64,000 nt of DNA. It comes from Pseudomonadota bacterium. Lineage in GTDB: Bacteria > Pseudomonadota > Gammaproteobacteria > Burkholderiales > Burkholderiaceae_C. How positions within the stretch are numbered: position 1 is the stretch's first letter; every line of letters starts with the position of its first letter. Below the pieces are notes generated by a model. That model was not told the DNA's origin and made no database searches. It saw only the letters and a list, made by a program, of their open reading frames with translations. Positions 1-8,287 of this stretch are shown piece after piece. Both the position numbers and the translations under genes were made by a program. Where the stretch lies: assembly GCA_020161145.1 (NCBI GenBank), contig JAIUPQ010000005.1, positions 217,329 through 281,328 of the forward strand. Direction: 5' to 3'.

Positions 1-1
1 G

Positions 2-229
2 GGCGTGCCCGCCGAAGCGCTGGATGCGGCTGCCGCCGCGCTGGGCTGGGACGCCCTCGTCAACCGGCGCGGCACCACCTGGCGCAAGCTGGACGCGGCC
101 ACGCAGGCCATGGCCCCGGCGGCGCTGGCACAGGCCCACCCCAGTGTGATCCGCCGCCCGCTGGTGCAGTGGCCGGATGGCCGCTGGACGGTGGGCTTCG
201 ACGCCCAGGCCTGGGCTAGGCCAGCCTGA
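2..229 (+). CDS. ArsC/Spx-family (YffB-like) reductase, C-terminal part
   Basis: The gene enters from outside the window and only its last 75 codons are visible. The stretch WDALVNRRGTTWRKL followed by HPSVIRRPLV and a closing GF-type strand is the usual C-terminal half of the small thioredoxin-fold ArsC/YffB/Spx group: the Arg of RRG and the IRRPL segment correspond to the conserved Arg and the 'h-KRP' strand of that family. The N-terminal CX(n) active site is not in the window, so I cannot say whether it is a true arsenate reductase, and YffB-type members have no proven arsenate activity. It converges on the exopolyphosphatase gene, with the two stop regions overlapping by 14 bases. Confidence 0.75.
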   Translation, partial: GVPAEALDAAAAALGWDALVNRRGTTWRKLDAATQAMAPAALAQAHPSVIRRPLVQWPDGRWTVGFDAQAWARPA

Positions 230-1727
230 GCTGCCAGGCGCCGCTGCGTGCCCACTGGGCGGCTTCTTCGTCCAGCAAAAACCGTGTGCGCGGATGCGCG
301 GCGGCCCAGCCGCGCGGCAGCCGCAGCGTGAACTGCGTGCCGCGGCGCGTCAGGCGCGGGGCGGTCACTGGGCGGTCTTCGCGGGCGTGGCAGAAGATGA
401 TGGCCAGGCGCAGCGCGAGCAGGGCGCGGACGAATTCGGCATCGGTCAGCGCATCGTCCAGCTTGCGCAGGCCGCCGCGCTGGCCCAACACCAGCTGCGC
501 CACCTGGCGCAACTGGCTTTGGGAGAAGCCGGCGGCATCCACATGGGCCAGCAGGTAGGCGCTGTGGCGGTGGTGGTCGTGGTGCGAGACCATCATGCCG
601 ATTTCGTGCAGATCGGCTGCCCAGCGCAACTCGTCGAGGGCGTCGGCCGGGGCCTTGGGAGCGATCTGGGCGTACAGGGTCAAGGCCAGGTCACGCACGC
701 GGCGGGCCTGGGCGTGGTCGGCGCCAAAGCGGTTTTGCAGCACCGCCACCGATTCGTCGCGCAGCCCCAGGTGGCTGGCGCGCTGGCGCGCCAGTTGGCG
801 CTCGTGCAGATCGACCAGCACGCCCTGGCGCAGTGCCCCCTTGGCGGGCAGCAGGGTGTCGATGCGGAAATGCGTGGCCAGCGTGTAAAGGATGGCCAGG
901 CCGCCGCCCAGCACCGGCCGCCGCTCGGGCTTGAGGCCGGGCAGCTCCAGCTTGTCGGCGTGGCCGGCGCGCAGGCACTGCTCGATCAGCCAGCGCAGCG
1001 CTTCCGGGGTGATGTGGCCGTCGGTCACGCCGCAGTCCATCAGCACATCGGAGACGGCGCCTGCCGTACCCGAGGCGCCCAGCGCCTCGTCCCAATGGGT
1101 GGGCGCAAATGGGGCCAGGGCCTCTTCCAGCTCGGCGCCGGCCGCGATCTGCGCCTGGCGAAAACCCTCTTCGGTGTAGCGGCCATCGGCAAAAAAGCGG
1201 GCCGACAGGCTGACGCTGCCCACGGCGAACGACTCGGCCACGCTGGGCGTGGGGCCGGCGCCCAGAATCAATTCGGTGGAGCGCCCGCCGATATCCACCA
1301 CCAGGCGGCGCTTGCGCGAGGGTTGCAAATGGGCCACGCCGGTGTAGATCAGCCGCGCCTCCTCGCGCCCCGAAATCACTTCGATGGGGTAGCCCAGCGC
1401 CGCGCGCGCACGCTGCAGGAAGGCGTTGCGGTTGCGTGCCTCGCGCAGCGTCTGGGTGGCCACGGCCCGCACCCGCGCCGGTCGGTGCTCGTCCAGCGTC
1501 TGTGCAAACCGGGCCAGGCAGTCCAGGCCGCGCTGCATCGCCTCTTCGGTCAGCAGACCCTGGCTGTCCAGGCCCGCGCCCAGGCGCACCGTCTCTTTCA
1601 GATACAGGCGGCGCCGGTAGTGGCCGCCCTGCAAGGTGGCCAGCTCCAGCCGGATGCTGTTCGAGCCCATGTCGATGGCGGCCATCAGGTCGGATTGCAG
1701 GGCTTGGGGTGAGGGCATGGCAGGCAT
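216..1727 (-). CDS. ppx: Exopolyphosphatase, Ppx/GppA family
   Basis: The 503-residue product begins with the family phosphate-binding loop AAIDMGSNSIRLE (about residues 15-28) and has the second loop VVDIGGRSTELI (about 142-155), both from the ASKHA sugar-kinase/actin fold. A C-terminal HD-like helical region follows, including DLHEIGMMVSHHDHHRHS. Length and domain order fit Ppx (about 500 residues); GppA proteins look very similar, so the exact substrate, polyphosphate or pppGpp, is inferred. The Ppx reaction removes terminal phosphate from polyphosphate in the cytoplasm. A PPK2 kinase lies 15 kb away in the same window. The ATG at 1727 is used; an ATG three codons further in is equally possible. 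A 220-bp gap upstream separates it from a divergent oxidase gene. Confidence 0.85.
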   Translation of the reverse strand: MPAMPSPQALQSDLMAAIDMGSNSIRLELATLQGGHYRRRLYLKETVRLGAGLDSQGLLTEEAMQRGLDCLARFAQTLDEHRPARVRAVATQTLREARNRNAFLQRARAALGYPIEVISGREEARLIYTGVAHLQPSRKRRLVVDIGGRSTELILGAGPTPSVAESFAVGSVSLSARFFADGRYTEEGFRQAQIAAGAELEEALAPFAPTHWDEALGASGTAGAVSDVLMDCGVTDGHITPEALRWLIEQCLRAGHADKLELPGLKPERRPVLGGGLAILYTLATHFRIDTLLPAKGALRQGVLVDLHERQLARQRASHLGLRDESVAVLQNRFGADHAQARRVRDLALTLYAQIAPKAPADALDELRWAADLHEIGMMVSHHDHHRHSAYLLAHVDAAGFSQSQLRQVAQLVLGQRGGLRKLDDALTDAEFVRALLALRLAIIFCHAREDRPVTAPRLTRRGTQFTLRLPRGWAAAHPRTRFLLDEEAAQWARSGAWQLRLA

Positions 1728-1950
1728 GGGTGGGGGCGGCGGCCCGCATTGTCACGTCCTTCGGTGCCCGCTCGGCGTCCCGAGCCCTTATTCGTGCTCG
1801 CCGGCACGGCGTGGCGGCGGCCGGCACAACTCTGTGCAGGAATTGGCATGAGGGGGAAAAGCCTGATGCAATTGATACAAACGGTTTCTACAATGGCCCT
1901 TAAGACCCTGAGAGGGGTGGATGTTGTATTGATTCTTGGGAGTTGCTGCC

Positions 1951-3699
1951 ATGAGCTCTTACACCACTTCGACCTTTCGCCGGCCCTGCGCGCTGAGCGC
2001 CACGGCTTTGGCTGTGTTGCTGGCCGCCTGCGGCGGCGGCCATGAGGAATCCGGGCAGGCGGTGAGTCTGACCGAGCGGGCCGCGCCTGCCGCCGCGCTG
2101 TCGATTGAGGAGGAGAGCGCCGCGCTTCATGCGGCGGCGCCGGTGGACTGGGGCATGGGGCCGGGCGTGGCGTTGTCCACGCTGGGGCGCATGTCGGCGC
2201 TGTCGTATGACGGCCGGGCCCAGGCGCTGGAGGTGCAACCAGGCAACCCCACGGCGCACCTGACGGGTGTGTTTGGCGAGGCGTTCACCTGGCCCATCAT
2301 CCCCGTGCACACCACGTTGCTGGCCGATGGCCGGGTGCTGAGTTTCGGTACCGACGAGACGGGCCAGCAAAGCGGCCTGCTGCGCTATGTGTTGTGGAAC
2401 CCGGCACTGGGCACCGGACCCGATGCCATGCAGATGCTGGACAACACCACGGGCACCGACATTTTCTGTGCCGGCCAGGCCTTGATGCCCAACGGCAACG
2501 TGCTGCTGGTGGGGGGCGACCGCATCGTGGACGGCTATCGCAACTACGCCAACGAAGACGTCAACATCTTCAACCCCACCGACAGCTCGCTGACCAAGCA
2601 GTCTCCCATGGCCTACCAGCGCTGGTATGCCACCGTGGTCACCAACGCCCAGGGCGAACAGGTGGTGTTGGGCGGCCGTATGGACCGCAAGCCTGCGCAG
2701 AACGAGTCCATGACCAACCCCACCGTGGACACCTATGCCAGCATGCCTGAGGTCTATACCGAAGGGTTGGGGTTCCGCAGCCTGGCCACGGCGGTGGATG
2801 AGCAGGCCTATGGCTCCAAAGGCATTGCATCGTGGAGCTATCCACGTGCCTGGCTGGCACCCACGGGCAAGATTGTCGTCATCAACTCCCAGTCCGACAT
2901 CTTCACGCTGGACACCACCGGCACGGGCACCATCCGCGCATTCAAGCGCAAGGCCATGCCGGAGGGCCGCTATACCCGCCCGGGCGTCATGTACCAGCCG
3001 GGCAAGATCCTGACGCTGCGCAACGACGGGGTGACTTACACGGTCGATGTGAACCGGCCCAAGGTGCTGACCATTGCCCCGACCGGCACCACCACCATCA
3101 ACGGTGAGTACAGCAACGCCACCGTGCTGGCCGACGGCAAGGTCTGGGCCAACGGCGGCTCCAGCACGGGCAATACGCTGGCTGGCGCAGCCTATACGTC
3201 GCAGATGTGGGATCCGGCCACCGGCGCGTGGACCGATATGGCCACCGCCACCAAGGCACGGCTCTACCACTCGGTGGCCAAGCTGCTGCCCGATGGCTCC
3301 GTGCTGACTGGCGGGGGTGGCGCGCCCGGCCCGGTCACCAACATGAATGCGGAGATCTATTACCCGCCCTATCTGTTCAAGACGGATGGCAGCGGCGAGT
3401 GGGCGCCGCGGCCGCAGGTGTTGTCCGCGCCAGGCGCAGCCATGTGGGGTCAGACGGTGTCAGTTGAACTGGCCGCCGACACCACGGCCAACCGCGTGTC
3501 GCTGGTGCGCATGGGCTCGGTCACGCACGCCTTCGACAACGACCAGCGGTTCCAGGCGCTGACGTTTACCCAGACCGGCAGCACGCTGGGCGTGAAACTG
3601 CCGGCGTCGGGCAATGTGGCGCCCCCGGGGTTCTATATGCTGTTCGTGCTCGATGCCGCTGGCGTGCCCTCGGTGGCGCGCGTGATCCGCATCGGTTGA
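1951..3699 (+). CDS. Copper radical oxidase, galactose/glyoxal oxidase-like lipoprotein
   Basis: The product (582 residues from the ATG at 1951, preceded by a GGGAG-like ribosome site) starts with a hydrophobic signal ending in a lipobox, LLAACGGG, so it is probably an exported lipoprotein. The body consists of Kelch-type repeats followed by the C-terminal Ig-like domain (DUF1929) seen in galactose oxidase. Each active-site residue of that family can be matched: Cys173 (DIFCAGQ) and Tyr269 (PEVYTEG) would form the thioether-linked cofactor, Tyr439 and His440 lie in LYHSVAKLLPDG, and His526 lies in SVTHAFDNDQR. In known members this centre binds one Cu(II), oxidises primary alcohols or aldehydes and releases H2O2. 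The true substrate cannot be read from sequence. Its stop overlaps the TTG start of the next gene. No maturation factor is expected, since the cofactor forms by itself in known enzymes. Confidence 0.85.
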   Translation: MSSYTTSTFRRPCALSATALAVLLAACGGGHEESGQAVSLTERAAPAAALSIEEESAALHAAAPVDWGMGPGVALSTLGRMSALSYDGRAQALEVQPGNPTAHLTGVFGEAFTWPIIPVHTTLLADGRVLSFGTDETGQQSGLLRYVLWNPALGTGPDAMQMLDNTTGTDIFCAGQALMPNGNVLLVGGDRIVDGYRNYANEDVNIFNPTDSSLTKQSPMAYQRWYATVVTNAQGEQVVLGGRMDRKPAQNESMTNPTVDTYASMPEVYTEGLGFRSLATAVDEQAYGSKGIASWSYPRAWLAPTGKIVVINSQSDIFTLDTTGTGTIRAFKRKAMPEGRYTRPGVMYQPGKILTLRNDGVTYTVDVNRPKVLTIAPTGTTTINGEYSNATVLADGKVWANGGSSTGNTLAGAAYTSQMWDPATGAWTDMATATKARLYHSVAKLLPDGSVLTGGGGAPGPVTNMNAEIYYPPYLFKTDGSGEWAPRPQVLSAPGAAMWGQTVSVELAADTTANRVSLVRMGSVTHAFDNDQRFQALTFTQTGSTLGVKLPASGNVAPPGFYMLFVLDAAGVPSVARVIRIG

Positions 3700-4664
3700 G
3701 CCCAACGCCGCTCGAGCGCCTGGCGGCGTACCGGGCGCCCCGGTGGCTGGTGGGCGGCCATGCCCAGACGTTGTGGGCGGCCACGGCGCCGATGTGGCAA
3801 GCCCCGTTGCCGTCCTGGCAGCGCACGCGCTGGCCGACGCCGGACGGTGACTTTGTCGACGTGGACTGGCTGGGCGGGGCGACCTCGTCGGGCCCGTTGC
3901 TGGTGCTGTTGCACGGGCTGGAAGGCTCGTCACGCAGCCCCTACGCGGCGCAATTGGCACGCCAGGCTGTGCAGCGAGGCTGGCGGCTGGCGGTGCCGCA
4001 CTTCAGGGGTTGCTCAGGCGAGCCCAACCGCACCGCCCGCGCGTATCACGCTGGCGATGTGGTGGAGGTGGCATGGTTCTTGACCAGGCTGCGCGCGCAC
4101 GCCCCGGGCGGGTTGTGGGTGGTGGGCGTGTCGTTGGGGGGCAACGCCTTGCTGCGCTGGGCCGCCGAGTACGGCGAAGCGGCTGCGCGCCAGGTGACGG
4201 CGTTGGCGGCGGTCTGCGCACCGCTGGATCTGGCCGCCTGCGGTGGTGCGTTGGCTCGGGGGCTGAGTCGCTGGCTCTACACGCCCTGGTTCTTGCGCAC
4301 GATGAAGGCCAAGGCGGCGGTTCACGCCCGGCGCCATCCGGACTCGTTCGATGTGCGCCGGGCACTGGCTGCGCGCAGCCTGGCGGCGTTCGACGACGCC
4401 TTCACGGCGCCGCTGCACGGATTTGCCGGGGTGGCGGACTACTGGGCGCGAGCCTCGGCGGGGCCGCATCTGGCTGCCATCCGCGTGCCCGCGTTGGTGC
4501 TCAACCCGTTGAACGATCCGTTTGTGCCGACCGCCAGCCTGCCTCGGGTGACGGGGCCGTGGGTGCAGGCTTGCCGGCCCGCACATGGCGGGCATGTGGG
4601 TTTTGTGGGCGCCGGGCCATGGTCTTTTCTTTGCGATTGGCTGGTACAACCGGGGCATGGATGA
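3696..4664 (+). CDS. YheT-family alpha/beta hydrolase
   Basis: This is a 322-residue alpha/beta-hydrolase of the YheT/UPF0017 type. The N-terminal RAPRWLVGGHAQTLW is a family signature, LLHGLEGSS is the oxyanion-hole region, GVSLGGN holds the nucleophile Ser146, NDPFVP holds Asp274, and HGGHVGF holds His300, completing the triad. Cytoplasmic members are thought to be esterases; natural substrates are mostly unknown. The start is a TTG that overlaps the TGA stop of the oxidase gene, and no ATG lies nearby, so translation is probably coupled to that gene. The next gene starts before this one ends. Confidence 0.85.
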   Translation: MSPTPLERLAAYRAPRWLVGGHAQTLWAATAPMWQAPLPSWQRTRWPTPDGDFVDVDWLGGATSSGPLLVLLHGLEGSSRSPYAAQLARQAVQRGWRLAVPHFRGCSGEPNRTARAYHAGDVVEVAWFLTRLRAHAPGGLWVVGVSLGGNALLRWAAEYGEAAARQVTALAAVCAPLDLAACGGALARGLSRWLYTPWFLRTMKAKAAVHARRHPDSFDVRRALAARSLAAFDDAFTAPLHGFAGVADYWARASAGPHLAAIRVPALVLNPLNDPFVPTASLPRVTGPWVQACRPAHGGHVGFVGAGPWSFLCDWLVQPGHG

Positions 4665-5199
4665 CATCGTCAAGGCTGCGATGGCCAAGTGGCCGCACGT
4701 GCCGGACTGCAGAGGCTGGCTGGCGCTGGATGCGCGCGGCAACTGGTACATGCGCGATGCCGGCACGCAGGCGGCGGGCGCGTTTCCGGCCGCCAAGGGC
4801 AGTCGCATCGATCACCTGCAACTGCGGGCCTTCATTGCCCGCAACTACGCGGCAGATGCGCAGGGCCAGTGGTATTTCCAGAATGGGCCACAGCGCGTCT
4901 ATGTAGAGCTGGAGGCGGCGCCCTGGGTCTGGCGGGTGGAGGCCGACCATGCGCTCATCAGCCACACCGGGCTGGCGGCCCGCTACCGCAGCGCCTGGCT
5001 GGACGACAGCGGGCGGCTGTTCCTCGACACCGACCTGGGCCTGGGCCTGGTGCACAGCCTGGACATGGGCCTGGCGGCCGAGGCCGTCGAGGCGGGAGAC
5101 TGGGTTTGCGGCGAGTTGCCCTTCGCGCAAATGCCGGCACGCTTTGGTTATTGCCTGAGTCCAGACGCAGAAAAGCCGCCCGCAGGCGGCTTGGCTTGA
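4657..5199 (+). CDS. DUF2946/DUF2944-like conserved protein
   Basis: The 180-residue product begins MDDIVKAAMAKWPHVPDC and has the pattern GWLALDARGNWYMRD, then NYAADAQGQWYFQNGPQRVY, which I recall as a conserved Burkholderiales protein annotated as a DUF2946-type family; the number is from memory. It has no signal peptide or membrane segment and is rich in Trp and aromatic beta strands. The ATG at 4657 lies 8 bases inside the YheT gene, so the two are likely co-translated. Its last codons run through an inverted repeat that can act as a terminator for the opposing cytochrome gene. Function is unknown. Confidence 0.75.
   Translation: MDDIVKAAMAKWPHVPDCRGWLALDARGNWYMRDAGTQAAGAFPAAKGSRIDHLQLRAFIARNYAADAQGQWYFQNGPQRVYVELEAAPWVWRVEADHALISHTGLAARYRSAWLDDSGRLFLDTDLGLGLVHSLDMGLAAEAVEAGDWVCGELPFAQMPARFGYCLSPDAEKPPAGGLA
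5171..5192 (-). terminator. Rho-independent terminator for the cytochrome c gene
   Basis: Read on the minus strand, a perfect 6-bp GC stem (GCCGCC / GGCGGC, loop TGCG) is followed directly by TTTT. It lies 22 bases past the cytochrome c stop codon. On the plus strand the same hairpin, followed by TTGGCTT, sits inside the last codons of the DUF2946-like gene, so it may end transcription in both directions. Confidence 0.75.
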
Positions 5200-5213
5200 G
5201 GGCTGGCGACGGT

Positions 5214-5762
5214 TTATTCGGCGCCGCTGGCCGCAGCACTGGCGGCCGCCGGTGCCTTGGGTTCGTCGAACTTGGCGCCACCCTGGTTGGCCATATAGAC
5301 CACGGCGCGGGAAATCTCGAAGTCCGAGAAGTCGCCGCCGCCTTGCGCACCCATGGCGCCCTTGCCGGCGACGGCCGAGTGGACCAGCGCGTCAAAGCCC
5401 TGGCCGATGCGCGGGCCCCAGGCGCCGGCATCACCCAGTTTGGGCGCGCCAGCGGCGCCCGTGGCGTGGCAGGCGGCGCATTGCCCCTGGAAGACCTGCT
5501 CGCCCGTGCGCAGGCTGGCGGCATCGCTGGTGCTGCGGATGGTCACCATGGCCACCGGTTGAATGCGCAGCGCCGTGGCTTCGGCGGCCAAGGCCTCGGT
5601 GCCGGCCGCCTTCTTGTCGCCGGTGGCCACGAAGTTGGCCATCAGGATGATGAGCACGATGGGCACGAGAAACGCCAGCACCACGGCCCAGATCAATTGC
5701 TTGGGCGTGCGGATCGGGCCTTCGTGGGGCAGGTCATGGGACAGGTCTTTGGCATCGCTCAT
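5214..5762 (-). CDS. Membrane-anchored c-type cytochrome (c5-like)
   Basis: The 182-residue protein has one N-terminal membrane helix (about residues 22-44, LIWAVVLAFLVPIVLIILMA) and a single haem-binding motif CAACH with Cys95, Cys98 and His99. A later Met in GKGAMGAQ is the likely sixth haem ligand. The layout matches the class I monohaem cytochrome c5 group, exported across the membrane and anchored with the haem domain in the periplasm, carrying electrons to or from respiratory complexes. The tail is Ala-rich and disordered. The ATG at 5762 was chosen because the longer frame adds 28 residues with no match to the family. It is divergent from tRNA-Arg. Confidence 0.9.
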   Translation of the reverse strand: MSDAKDLSHDLPHEGPIRTPKQLIWAVVLAFLVPIVLIILMANFVATGDKKAAGTEALAAEATALRIQPVAMVTIRSTSDAASLRTGEQVFQGQCAACHATGAAGAPKLGDAGAWGPRIGQGFDALVHSAVAGKGAMGAQGGGDFSDFEISRAVVYMANQGGAKFDEPKAPAAASAAASGAE

Positions 5763-5847
5763 GAAAGCCTCGCGGTCAGCTGGTGGACGGTTAGCAAAGC
5801 CAAGAATTATAGGGCTTGGCGCTGCTAGAATGCGCGCTTGCCACACG

Positions 5848-5923
5848 GCGCCCGTAGCTCAGTGGATAGAGTACTGGCCTCCGAAGCCAGGGGCCGCTGG
5901 TTCGATCCCAGCCGGGCGCGCCA
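5848..5923 (+). tRNA. tRNA-Arg (CCG)
   Basis: A full cloverleaf can be drawn: the acceptor stem GCGCCCG pairs with CGGGCGC, the anticodon stem CTGGC/GCCAG encloses the loop CTCCGAA with anticodon CCG at 5881-5883, the T arm contains GGTTCGATCCC, and the 3' CCA is encoded at 5921-5923. It reads the Arg codon CGG. Confidence 0.97.
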
Positions 5924-5947
5924 CACATCTTGTACAGGTTGGCGCTT

Positions 5948-6853
5948 ATGACCGTGTTTCGTTGGCTTGCCTTGCTGTGTGCCCTGTTGCTGGTGGGTTG
6001 CGCCAGCCCGCTGCGGCAGTTGCCCTCGGGGGTTGATGGACCACCGCTGGAGCCGGCGCCCGACTTGCTGAACATCCCCGACGCGGTGCCGCGCATTGAG
6101 CCGCTGCGCGTGGGCGGGCCCAACAAGCCTTATGACGTGGCCGGCGTGCACTACGTGCCGATGACGCGTGACGAGCCGCTGGCGGAGACGGGGCTGGCGT
6201 CCTGGTATGGCCGCAAGTTCCATGGCCGCGCCACCGCCAGCGGCGAGCGTTATGACGTCTACGCGATGACGGCTGCCCACCCGACCATGCCGATTCCCAG
6301 CTATGCGCGGGTGCACAACCCGGCCAATGGACGCGAGGTCGTCGTGCGCGTCAACGACCGCGGGCCGTTCGCGGCGGGGCGCATCATCGATTTGTCGTAC
6401 GCCGCCGCCGTCAAGCTGGGGGTGGCTCGCGGCGTGGCACCGGTGCGGGTAACCCGACTGACCCACGCCGACATCCTGGCGCAGGCGCCCAGCGAGGCGC
6501 CGGCGTTGGCCGAAGGGGCCGCTGCAACCGCGGGCGTGGCCGCACCCAAGGAGCTGACCGAGCAGGCACTGCCTGCCGCACCTGCGGCACCCGTTGAGCG
6601 CGCCTACACCCAGTCCGCCCGGGGCTTTTGGTTGCAGTTCGGTGCCTTCTCCCGGCAGGAGGGGGCGGTGGATCTGCGCCGCGACGTGGCGGCCCGGGCC
6701 GAATGGCTGGCGCCGCTGCTGACGCTGTTTGCCGATGGGCGGCTGCATCGGGTGCAGGCCGGCCCGTTTGCCAGTCGGGGTGAGGCCCAGGAGGCGGCCG
6801 CTCACGCCCAGCGGTCCGTGGCGCTGACGCCCATCGTCATCGAGCGTCGCTGA
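5948..6853 (+). CDS. rlpA: RlpA-family septal lytic transglycosylase lipoprotein
   Basis: The 301-residue product starts with a lipoprotein signal (ALLLVGCAS, lipidated Cys near residue 19). A double-psi beta-barrel domain follows (about residues 80-175) with ETGLASWYG, FHGRATASGERYD and VNDRGPFAAGRIIDLS. His111 and Asp137 match the residues known to be needed for glycan cleavage in Pseudomonas RlpA. A C-terminal SPOR domain (about 222-301, starting WLQFGAFSRQEGA) should bind denuded peptidoglycan at the division septum. RlpA in known species cleaves stem-peptide-free glycan strands and helps daughter cells separate. The ATG at 5948 puts the signal peptide at the true N-terminus. It starts 25 bases past tRNA-Arg. 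Confidence 0.92.
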   Translation: MTVFRWLALLCALLLVGCASPLRQLPSGVDGPPLEPAPDLLNIPDAVPRIEPLRVGGPNKPYDVAGVHYVPMTRDEPLAETGLASWYGRKFHGRATASGERYDVYAMTAAHPTMPIPSYARVHNPANGREVVVRVNDRGPFAAGRIIDLSYAAAVKLGVARGVAPVRVTRLTHADILAQAPSEAPALAEGAAATAGVAAPKELTEQALPAAPAAPVERAYTQSARGFWLQFGAFSRQEGAVDLRRDVAARAEWLAPLLTLFADGRLHRVQAGPFASRGEAQEAAAHAQRSVALTPIVIERR

Positions 6854-6921
6854 TACCGCCGCCGCTGCAGCCTGTCACATGGGCGGCGCGTGGAAGGCGG
6901 GCGACAGCTAGAGTGGCCGCC

Positions 6922-8277
6922 ATGGATGCTTCATCTTTTTCCGCTTCGTTGCGCCGCTTTGCCGACGCCAGCGTGCGCGCGTTCCACTGCTACGGCAACT
7001 GGCTGGTCGGCATCAGCTGGAAGCGCTTTTTCCTGCTGTCGCTGCTGTTGTTCCTGGCCGTGGTGGTGGTGCACGACGTGCCGCCGCTGTCCTGGCGCGT
7101 CGGTGGCGAGGTCAGGACGGTGCGGGCGCCCGAGATGCCCGATCCGCCCAAGCCGCCCGAGGCCACCGCATCCAGGGCGGCGCCTTCCAGGATGGAGGTG
7201 CGGCCGGACCAGGTGCAGATTTCGGTGGGGCCGCAGGGCGTGTGGATTCGGGCCGGTGAGCCGGCCTCGGCCGCGTCGGCGCCCGAGGCCGTAGCCAGCG
7301 GCGCGTCGGCCGGCGTCGTCGTGCAGGCGAGCGAGGGCGGCGTCAATGTGCACGTCGGGGTGCCGCCGGGGGCCGACGCCGAGCAGGTGCGCGAGGCCGT
7401 GCAGGATGCGCGCACCGCCGTGGTGGATGCACTGGAGGCCGTGCGCGATGCGCAGAATGCCGCGCACGACGCGCAGGAGGCGGCGCACGATGCCGTCTCG
7501 ACCGTGGTCGTCGATGGCACGTCGCTGGGTCAGTACCTGATTCAGTTGGCCATGTTGTGGATCGTGGGCTCCATGATTCTGAAGATCACCTACAAGGGCC
7601 AGCTCAAGGCGCAGGTGCAGGCCGCGCAGGCTACCGAAACGGCCGAGGCCGAGGCGCTGCGCCGCCAGGTGGTGGAGGCGCGCATGGCGGCCATGCAGGC
7701 GCAGGTGGAGCCGCACTTTCTGTTCAACACGCTGGCGTCCATCGAGCATCTGATTGAAACCGATCCGCCGCGGGCCAGCCAGATGCAACGGCATTTGATC
7801 GCGCTGCTGCGGGCCTCCATGCCGTCCATGCGCGAGGCGCCCGACGCGCCGCGGCCGCTGGCCAGCGAGATGGCGCTGGTGCGGCCTTACGTGGAAATCC
7901 TGAAGATGCGCATGGACGAGCGGCTGGATGCGCACATCGACGTGCCCGAAGGTCTGCTGTCGGCCGAGTTCCCGACGCTGATGCTGCAAACCCTGGTCGA
8001 AAACGCCATTCGCCACGGCCTGGAGCCCAAGTCCGAGGGGGGGCAGTTGCGGGTGGCAGCGCAAATCGTGCACGGCAAGCTGGAGGTGGTGGTGGCGGAC
8101 ACCGGCGTGGGCTTCGGCGCGGCGGCCACCTCGGGCAGCGGCGTGGGCCTGGCCAACATCCGCGAGCGGTTGCAGCTGCGCTATGGCAATGAGGCGGCAT
8201 TGGCCATCACGGCCAACACGCCCAGCGGCACGGTGGTGAGGCTGACGCTGCCCTACCGCAGTCTGGGCAACGGATAG
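6922..8277 (+). CDS. LytS/YehU-type sensor histidine kinase
   Basis: The 451-residue protein has a membrane helix near residues 37-57, a roughly 150-residue segment probably outside the membrane, and a second helix near residues 200-218. The outer segment ends in a striking Ala/Asp-rich heptad stretch (repeats such as AVQDARTAVVDALEAV and AAHDAQEAAHDAV) that should form a coiled coil. The cytoplasmic part carries the His_kinase box VEPHFLFNTL with phospho-acceptor His265 and an HATPase_c domain (LVENAIRHGL, DTGVGFG, GVGLANIRERL). This is the kinase class that pairs with LytTR regulators, and such a regulator begins 10 bases downstream. The ATG at 6922 is preferred to the GTG three codons earlier. 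The signal sensed is unknown. Confidence 0.9.
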   Translation: MDASSFSASLRRFADASVRAFHCYGNWLVGISWKRFFLLSLLLFLAVVVVHDVPPLSWRVGGEVRTVRAPEMPDPPKPPEATASRAAPSRMEVRPDQVQISVGPQGVWIRAGEPASAASAPEAVASGASAGVVVQASEGGVNVHVGVPPGADAEQVREAVQDARTAVVDALEAVRDAQNAAHDAQEAAHDAVSTVVVDGTSLGQYLIQLAMLWIVGSMILKITYKGQLKAQVQAAQATETAEAEALRRQVVEARMAAMQAQVEPHFLFNTLASIEHLIETDPPRASQMQRHLIALLRASMPSMREAPDAPRPLASEMALVRPYVEILKMRMDERLDAHIDVPEGLLSAEFPTLMLQTLVENAIRHGLEPKSEGGQLRVAAQIVHGKLEVVVADTGVGFGAAATSGSGVGLANIRERLQLRYGNEAALAITANTPSGTVVRLTLPYRSLGNG

Positions 8278-8287
8278 AGTGCGCCCG

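Noticed and set aside
177-1712. Long plus-strand open frame of 511 codons
   Set aside because: It is antisense to ppx, has composition typical of shadow frames in GC-rich DNA (Gln/Gly/Arg/Ala rich) and no family motif.
1872-1894. TTGATA and TACAAT as a promoter for the copper oxidase gene
   Set aside because: The spacer is only 11 bases, too short for a sigma-70 promoter.
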